From assembly GCF_003597395.2 (NCBI RefSeq), contig NC_133770.1, positions 83,883,708 to 83,947,707 of the forward strand: a stretch of 64,000 bases of DNA, in the 5' to 3' direction. The stretch comes from Chelonoidis abingdonii (Eukaryota > Chordata > Testudines > Testudinidae). Shown here piece after piece: positions 54,301-63,300 of this stretch. The notes under the pieces were generated by a model, which made no database searches, was not told the origin of the DNA, and saw nothing but the letters and a program-made list of their open reading frames with translations. Each line of letters starts with the position of its first letter. Within the stretch, counting starts at the first letter, position 1. A program made the translations under genes and the position numbers.

Positions 54301-57300
54301 TCCCCAGCAGCTGGGCAGGAAGGTTGCAGAGGATCTTGGGAGCTGGCTGGCCTAACTGAGCAGGCAGACAGCCCAACTGCCTGGCTTCCATTACATCAGG
54401 ATTTTCTGACAGAAAACTGTTCTGCTGGAAAATTTTCAACCAACTCTATCCATATGTCCCCTGAAGCTGTATGTAGATGCTTATGCTGAAGCTGTGAACA
54501 CCATAAGCCTTTCTTTCTCTCTCCTTACCGCCCCCCTCCCCCCGGTAAACTTCAAATGTCATCAGTTTGCAGATCATTAGTATCTTGCCCATTATATTTA
54601 GATTCAAAATCTTAAACATGAAGTTTTTCTAAAACCAAAACATTGTTGCTGTTAATGAACTTGCTGGTATGCTATTTAACTTTTTTCTTTTCAGTTAAAA
54701 TTTTCCTCAGTCACCAAAAATACTGAATGCCAGTTCTCCTTCATTCCTCAGAACAGTCCACGAGTGGCTTCCTTGGGAGTGGAATGTGTCAGTTCATTTG
54801 CTGTTGATTACTGGCTACAAACACATTTGTTTCAAGCTGGAATTTTGTGGTATTTACTTGGTTACCTCTTTAACTATGATTATACACTAGAAGAGAGTGG
54901 CATTCAGAAGAGTGAAGATTCTAATCAGCAGGTAATATTTATGAGCAACTTATTGACTCTATTTCAGACTTTATGATGGATGTTGGTTACCATATCTTGG
55001 GAGGTGGTAATGCATTTCCTGAATAAAAATGCTTAAACTTGTTAAGTGAATTTTTGTTTCTGGTGACTGTACGTACATGTTTCTCTTGTAATTGAATTTG
55101 TTGGGAATAGATTATGGAAGTGCCAGTTGCGACTCATTAGTTGAGGTTCAGTTTTTAACTTGTATAGCACAGATTCAAACTCTGTTAGGTATGAAAAATA
55201 CAACATTTCCCCAAATTACATGTCTTTGAGTTAGAAATTACTTGTATCTAATCTGGAACCATAAATTCTAATACGCTTTAACTGTAACCATATGATAATT
55301 GTATGATGTCATACAGGGCAGAGGTAATATGGTTTGGGTGACCTAAATGTGCACTTCCATATCTTATGTTAGAATTTCTTAGGTATAACCATGTTAACTC
55401 TGAATTTTCTAGCTTACAGTGCTTGGTTTTGGGATAATTACAACATCCCTGTAAGGTATATTACAATAAATTATTGATGGTGTTAATTTTTTTATGGGAA
55501 TAGATAAAATGATATGATCAAGATAGGCCATAAACAACATTATCCATCTATAGTACAGATTTTCCCAGTAGAAAAATAAGCAGGAAAGTACTAGATGCAG
55601 ATAGTCCAGAACTGAAGAAGTAGCTTGTTAGTTGTCGGAAACACTACTTTTATCTAAAAAAACCTCTTGGATAAATATTAGCACCATAAAAGGCTCCTTC
55701 ATAGCAGAATTATATAACTTCAGCTGGTTGTAAAACCCATGGATGGGGATCAGCTCAATGAGGAGCCTTGCCAGAATGCAAAAAAGATGATCTTTTAGTG
55801 CACTGTTGAATCATTATGCAAAAGTTTACATATCTCGTAAAAATGTGTCTTTGTTCTAGAAATGGCTATTCTTTGGTCAACTTTTTTCTCTTAAATTATG
55901 AATTAAGGAATTTTCATTTCAGTTTAAAGTCCCAAATTCATCTGGTTTTCTTCATGGGCTTTACACAGGTAGAGGCAGACAAACTATATTGGTGTAACCT
56001 GTCAAAAACTATTAGTATCTCTTACTGTTCTGCAACACCTAGTGCTGTGCCAAGATGTATGCATATTTCTGTCTGTCAAGGTTAGCGCATAAACGAGAAG
56101 TAAACTAAAGGGAACTGAATTTGCTTATGATCATGCAAGGCATAAAAAAAGCATTGGACAAATTATTTTCAAGAGGTGGTTTTTAAAAAAGTAGTTGATA
56201 TTTCTCTTTAGCAAGCTTGAGGTTTTTGTTCAAGTTCAGTAATAGGATTGATCTTTTTAAAATGTATGTATTTTTCATTTACAGGAAGTAGCCAATAGTC
56301 TCGCCAAACTGAGTCTTCTTGCTTTGAGTCGTCTTGGAGGGTATTTGTGTGAAGAACAAGTTACACCTGAAAATCCAGCAATAAGGAAAAGCTTGGCTGG
56401 AATGCTGACACCATATGTTGCAAGGAAACTTGCTGTGGCTGCTCCTACTGAGGTACAAGAATGTCTAAGGCAACCAGAGTGTTGACATTATGTAAAACAA
56501 ATAACATACAAGAAATAATTTTTGTTTATTAAAAACTTACTTGTTAGCCACAGTAACAAGTAAATCAGAGCAGCCTGAATACTGAGAAATGAAGTGCAAT
56601 TTGGTAAGTCATTTACTTGGGAAATGGTTAACTTCTGATATTTAGAACTGAACTCAACTGATTTTTATGAATGTTTTTAGAACAGTACCTAGGTAACAGT
56701 GATTATCTAGTCAATTATTTACAATCTTAATAAAAATTGAAGTCTTGAATTGACCAAGATGCAGGTGAACACCCTTACCCCAAAATGTATGACAGGTACA
56801 GCACTTTGCAGCACAAAGATGGGAACAGAAGGTGAATTCAGGGTTTGCAGGTACCAAGGTTTGGAGTAGACAGCATGGTGTGAGGAAACACAAGCCAATG
56901 CAAGGGCAGAATTTAAAGACTTTGTTTCTCCTTTCTTTTAAACATTAATGTACAGAAGGATAAGGGCAGCAGGGAAGTTGGAGGCTAATAAAATTATCTG
57001 AGTAAATTATGGGGTGGGTGGTGGGAGCATGGGAAGGAATAGGAGACGAGTTTTTAGTTAGAGGTAAGTGACAAAGCAAACAATGTTTTATTTAAAAGAA
57101 AAAAAGTGACCAATATGAGTGTGAAGTAATGCCAAAGCTGCAGGTGGATTCTCACTTAAACGTGCTTTCCAAGAGTTCTGAAATGGATGTCACTTATATG
57201 CGGGTGGGGAGCTGAGATGAGGAAGATGGCAAACCAGGCCTTGCAGTATGGGTATGGTGGAGAGTATATAACCATTTGGAGGAAGAACGGGAGAAGAGCC

Positions 57301-60300
57301 AGATGGAATGCTCCGCAGAGGACGTGAGAAAAGATACTCCGTTTAGCCCCTCACACCATTTACTGTTCAGTGCCTTTGCTCTGATGATTGGGAGAGTGGG
57401 GAGAACAAAGGAAAGGACAGTGGCTGAGTCCTCAGCTGGATTTTAGGGAGTACAAGGAAGTAAAGGTGGTGGTTCAAGGTAAGCTTATTTGGGGTTGGAA
57501 CAGGCAGAGGACAGTGTAAAGTACAGGTATGAGGTTGTCAGTCATCTCCTGAAATGTGTGTGGGGGGATGGGGTTGGAAAAGAGCATGAAGAGGAGATCA
57601 TAGGGATGAAGAAGGTGAAGGGAGGAGGGTGACCTTCAAACAGCTAGTATGGAAGGGAAAGGAAACATATTTTCAGACTAGGGGGTAATATTGAAGCCCG
57701 AACACAGGTCCAAGGGAAGGAGTTACAGCAGAGGCTATGAAGGTGTGCTGCTTCTAGTTGCTAGCTGCAGGGGGGAGCTGCTGCTGTTTGGTTTCTGGCA
57801 TGTGTGCGTGGGAAGAAGAGATGGAAAAACTGTGCATGGAAAACCCAGCATTTATAATGTGCATGCATACTTTCTGGCAATAATCGCTTCTCTCTTCCCG
57901 GCACCCCCCCCAAAAAAAAATCGTATCTGAAAAATTTGGCCTTAAGTCTACTCTTGAAATCCAAGATCTAGCCAGTGGGCCACATAAGCTGAACCAGATC
58001 TTCACAAAGGCCATAGTTCCCCTACTCCATTCACCCCCCCCCCCAATATGATCTCTCTTCCTGGAACAGTGTTAAAACTCTGAATTTGCTTTTTGTGTAG
58101 AATTGTTAAACCCACTTATTTGCCTGAACTCCTTATGCTGTCTCCTAGATTCTGAAGATGCTCAACAGCAACACAGAGAGCCCCTACTTGATCTGGAACA
58201 ATGGGACAAGAGCTGAACTTCTTGAATTCTTGGAATCGGAACAAGAAAGCATGATAAAAAGAGTGAGGCACTTCTAAAATTTATATGATAGAGGCTTTTC
58301 TCTGGGTTGCTTAAATAATCTGGTGTCCTCACATTATAGGAAGCTTTTTAAGCTCAGGAAAAATCTGCCTGTGCTGTTTTAATTATCCTGCCACTGAGCG
58401 AAACCTTACACTGGCCATCTTCTCAGATACTTTTGCTTTAACTGCTTTATTTTACAAACTTAAAACCTATTGGTATGAAATCTTGTGCTGTTGCTTTTGC
58501 CTTGTTTGTGTTTCCATTGGAAATAATGGAGTCTCAGCAGTTAACTCTTTTCCATACCTCTATACAATGTTTTTCTTTATATGGTGGGTCATTTTGTAAA
58601 TATATTTAACAAGGCATAATTTTTTTTTCTTAGAGTGAATGTGACAAAAGCTATGGATCTGAATTTGTCTTCAGTGACCATGCAAAAGAACTTATTGTGG
58701 GAGAGATTTTTGTTAGAGTTTACAATGAAGTCCCTACTTTTCAGCTGGAGGTGAGATTTTTCATTTTGCTATTTGTGGAGAAATTGCAAGCTGGTCTTTC
58801 AAATGGTACGTACTTCGTGAATTTAAACCAAACTCCTATTTCAGAGGGCATCAAGAGTTAATACTGCTCAGGAAGTTTTACACACTAGCTTCAGCAGTCG
58901 TATTAGAAATATCCCTCTAAAGTTGGGGCATCTGTAGCTCTTGTTAACTTCTCAGGGTATCTCAACATTACAGTGTAGACTATGATCTTAAGCATTTCCA
59001 TTTGCTTAGGATGTATCATCTTGTTTATCTCCCAATTAAAAGGAGAGACAAGAATCAAATTGAAATTCACTGGCAGAGAAAAGCATGAGTTTAGTCAGAA
59101 TTTGGTGCACAGGCATTTTTACACAATTTTAAATGGCTAAATACTTCCTTAGAATAGCTTGATTCACCCTTCTCTCTTAAGCTATTGGTTTTATGATTTC
59201 TTAAAAAAAGACAGTGATGCTTGGTCACATCATCAAACTCTCAACAAGTTTTACTGTAGTTAAACTGTAATACTGTCATGTCAGAAGAGGGGAAAAATGG
59301 GTAAGACGATAAGACTGGTGTGAATATACAATAGTTATCCACTGAGGATCTGAACCTTCTGCTAAATTGGAAAGGAATCCTAGCTAGATCATGCAGTGGT
59401 GGAACGGGAGGTTCTAGTATGGAGAAGTTGAGAATCACCACTTTACTGAATTTGGAAATGGCTTTTGGCCATATATTCCTTAGGTATGAGCTTGCTGTAC
59501 AATGCAGTTCAGTATTTCTACTGCAGAATGCTTTGTGCGTGTTTTTGAAATAATTAAGATTCTTATGTACGCTTACTGATCTCTTCATTATTTCAAGTTT
59601 CCAAAAGCATTTGCTGCAAGCCTTTTGGATTACATTGGCTCACAAGCACAGTACCTTCACACGTTAATGGCTATCACACAGACTGGGAAAGTAGAGTCTG
59701 ATCAACATGGAGACCGGTTACGGAGGGTTGAAATGGCATTGGAGGCTCTGAGAAATGTCATAAAACACAACCCAGGTAAATTTAAACATGTTGAATTAAT
59801 CAATAAGCAACACCTTGCAAATGACCTTGTTATAGATTTATTTTAGATATATGAATCTAGCACTAAACCTGTGCTTGTTGCCAAGCTATAGAGATTGATG
59901 CTGCTGGCTCGCTAGTTGTCTTAAAAGGAGTATTTCTGGAATACTTTTAACACATCTTTAAATAGTTTAACAGCAGCATTCATAGAATTCTTTGCTCTTC
60001 TTTGCTAGGAAAGTAGTGAATTTCACTGAGACGGTGTTTTGTTAGTTTCCCTTTTCTTGCTGTTGGTACATCGGTCCTGCAGAAATCTATTTAACCACTT
60101 CTCCAGGGGGAGCAGATTTTTGCCAACTGAGTAAAGTCTCTTCTGCTTTTTTAGTCACTATGGTAAAAAGGGGTGTGAATACATGTTGTGCCTAGTGTAG
60201 TGAAATATCAGGGTCATTTTGCAAAGTTATTGTATTGTGTTCAAAGGTTTATTGAAAACTAACCCACTTCAAAAAAAACAAACAAACTTATCCTAGCATA

Positions 60301-63300
60301 GCTCTGTGTAAAGGATGGAACCCCAGGGATGGTAGAAAATGGTTTAGTATTTTGAGGGAAGACACTCTTCGAACACACTGGATTGCTAAATTTTTAATTT
60401 ACTTTTATGGAAACTATTACTAGAGGAAAACTTATTAGAAATTCTTAATTCATGTCTTCAACTGTGCAATAATACTACCACACTGAAGTTTTCTTGGGGT
60501 GGTGGGAATGCAGCCTAGAAGTATTCAGAAGTAGAGACAAATGACTGCTTTTGTTAAGGTTTATGAGCAGAATAGACTATTCTGAAGGGGCCGAAGACAG
60601 GATGAGAGTTTTGGTGAACTACTACATATTATGTTCTATGTAACCAAGCTGAGCTTTCATTTAGCAGTTGTGTGGTGTGAGGGGAGTTTTTGTTTTTGTT
60701 TTAAAGTCTTTCCAGAACAGCCTGGGTTCTAATCAGATACTCTGACAATTGCAGACTGAAACTGAAGATAAAAATTAATGTGCCTAAAGCAGGGATTGGC
60801 AACCTGTGGCACACATGCCAAAAGTGGCTCGCGAGCTGATTTTCAGTGGCACTCACACTGCTTGGGTCCTGGCCACCGGTCCGGGGGGCTCTTCATTTGA
60901 ATTTAATTTTAAATTAAGCTTAAACATTTTTAAAAAACTTATTTACTTTTACATACAACCATAGTTTAGTTATGTATTATAGACTTATAGAAAAAGACCT
61001 AAAAATGTTAAAATGTGTTACTGGCACACGAAATCTTACATTAGAGTGAATAAATGAAGACTTGGCACACTGCTTCTGAAAGGTTGCTGACCCCTGGTCT
61101 AAAGTGAAACTGTTTCTCTGTATTTCTTCAAAGGGGGGTTGCTGTCAATGCTAACTTTTTTGGAATCTGTTCAACAGAGAAATTTTTGCTAAATGAATTT
61201 AAAAATATTGAAAAGTGGCTATTTTTTTAAAAAAAGGTGTTTTTTTTTTCCTTCCCTATTGCTGACTTTAAGGGCCTTTTCTTTAAGGAAGAGTAGGCAG
61301 TTCCAAAACGGAAGTACTGTGAAATGCACAGAATAAACAGGAAAAATCCAGGAAACTACTGCAACTGAAAGTAGTCATCTCATGCATTACAAGTAACACT
61401 GGGAGCAGAAATGTGACTAATGTCCCTACAAGTAGTGAAAGCTCACTTTGGAAAAGATTAGAACTAAGTGGTCTCTAAATTTAATTCTTAGAACATTGAA
61501 GGTTGGCATGTTAGCAGTTCTGCTGTTGACAGGTAGCAAGGTCTTGCAGAGATGACCACAGAGGGTAGGATTGTCTTGAAAGTATTTGTTTGAAATAGAG
61601 ACTGAACGTTTGTGTCAAATGTATGTTAACTCTGTAGAAGTGGACTAACTTTTTGTAACAGCAAAAGAGAGGATGTAGCTAAACGTCTGGAAAACAGTTT
61701 GAACTAGATACATTTTAACTGATAGTTTGAAATAAGAACAGGACTGCTTGTAGCACCTTAGACTAACAAATTTATTTTAGCATAAGCTTTCATGGGCTAC
61801 AACCCACTTCATTGGATGCATAGAATGGAACACACAGGAGATATTTATACATACAGAGAACATGAAAAGGTGGAAGTATGCATACCAACTGCAAGAGTCC
61901 AATTAATTGAGATGAACTATCCTCAACAGGAGGAAAAAAAACCTTTGGGAGTGATAGTCGAGAACCCATAGAAGGTGTGAGGAGAACTTAACATCGGGAA
62001 ATAGATTCAATTACTGTAATGACCTAACTATTCCCAGTCTCTGTTTAAACCTACATTAGTTGTATCTAATTTGCATATTAATTCAAGGAAATGTATTTAT
62101 TTGATTTTAACTGAATTCTCATGCTTGGCAGGTGCTCACCAGGTCCTGCAACCTTGAAACTACATAAATAGATCCTATTTTTTATCTACTCAGTACTTGG
62201 TTTTCCAATAGTGCCATTCTAATGGACAAAACCTATATTGATCCCCTTTCTTTGATAGAGCTATCTTTCATGTTGGCTTAGTGCTTTCACAGTTGGACTT
62301 GCAGGCAGCTTCTTGAAATATTTTATGCGTGGTTACTTATTTGTATTGCAGTAGCTAAGAGTCCTGGTTATGGACCAGGCCCCATTTTACAAACACAAAG
62401 ACAATCTGCGCTCCAGAGAGCATAGACTTGTAAAGTAATTCATACTGTGTATAACACTGATTGGGAAACTCTTCAGTAAGTGTTCTTTCCAATGGTAAAA
62501 TAACTTCTTTCTCCTTTACAGGTTCTGAGTGTGAATGCATAGGTCACTTTAAGCTGATATTCTCTCTTCTGCGTGTCCATGGAGCTGGTCAAGTGCAGCA
62601 GTTGGCTTTAGAGGTAAAAACATTGCTTAAGCAATATATGTTTGTGTACCCAACTCGCAGTACCCAATCTCATGGATGCTGAGTGTAGTTTGTTGCATAG
62701 ATGAGCCAGGTACACCAGGCAAAGTTAAGAAATTGCTTTTTTTTATTTGCAAATAGAAACTGTTCTGTTAAAGTCTGTCATATATCCGTCATAACTTGCT
62801 CCTCTTTAAAATCGTGACTTCATTCCAAGCTTACCGTTTCATATGGTAGTTCCTGAACATTGGGTGTACACTTGAATGCTGACTGTTTTAGGATATACTA
62901 GGAAAAAATTATCAGTTTCTAATGTTTGTTTATCAAACAGCTATCAAATAGATCTTGAATCTGTTTTCTGAATGGTTTTAGCGCTCGATTGATATGTATA
63001 TCTATAGAGAGATCTAACAATAATTTAGGCTAGTTTAACCATAGCCAAAAACTTTAACATATATGTATTTTTAGGAATTAACACCTTCATTGTACATGTG
63101 TCCTAAACAGATAGCTAAGGGTTAATGTTTCTTTTACCTTTTACCTTTTTTCCCTTTCCTCTTTGTGGAATAGAGGAGAGATGCTTCTTGGTATTGTGAT
63201 GTAAAGAGATTGCATCAGTACTCTCAGGTTAGCCCAGAGAGGAAAGTCTGGGTGGGAGAGAGAGGGGGAAGGGAAGTGGGTTATTTCCCTTTGTGGTAAG

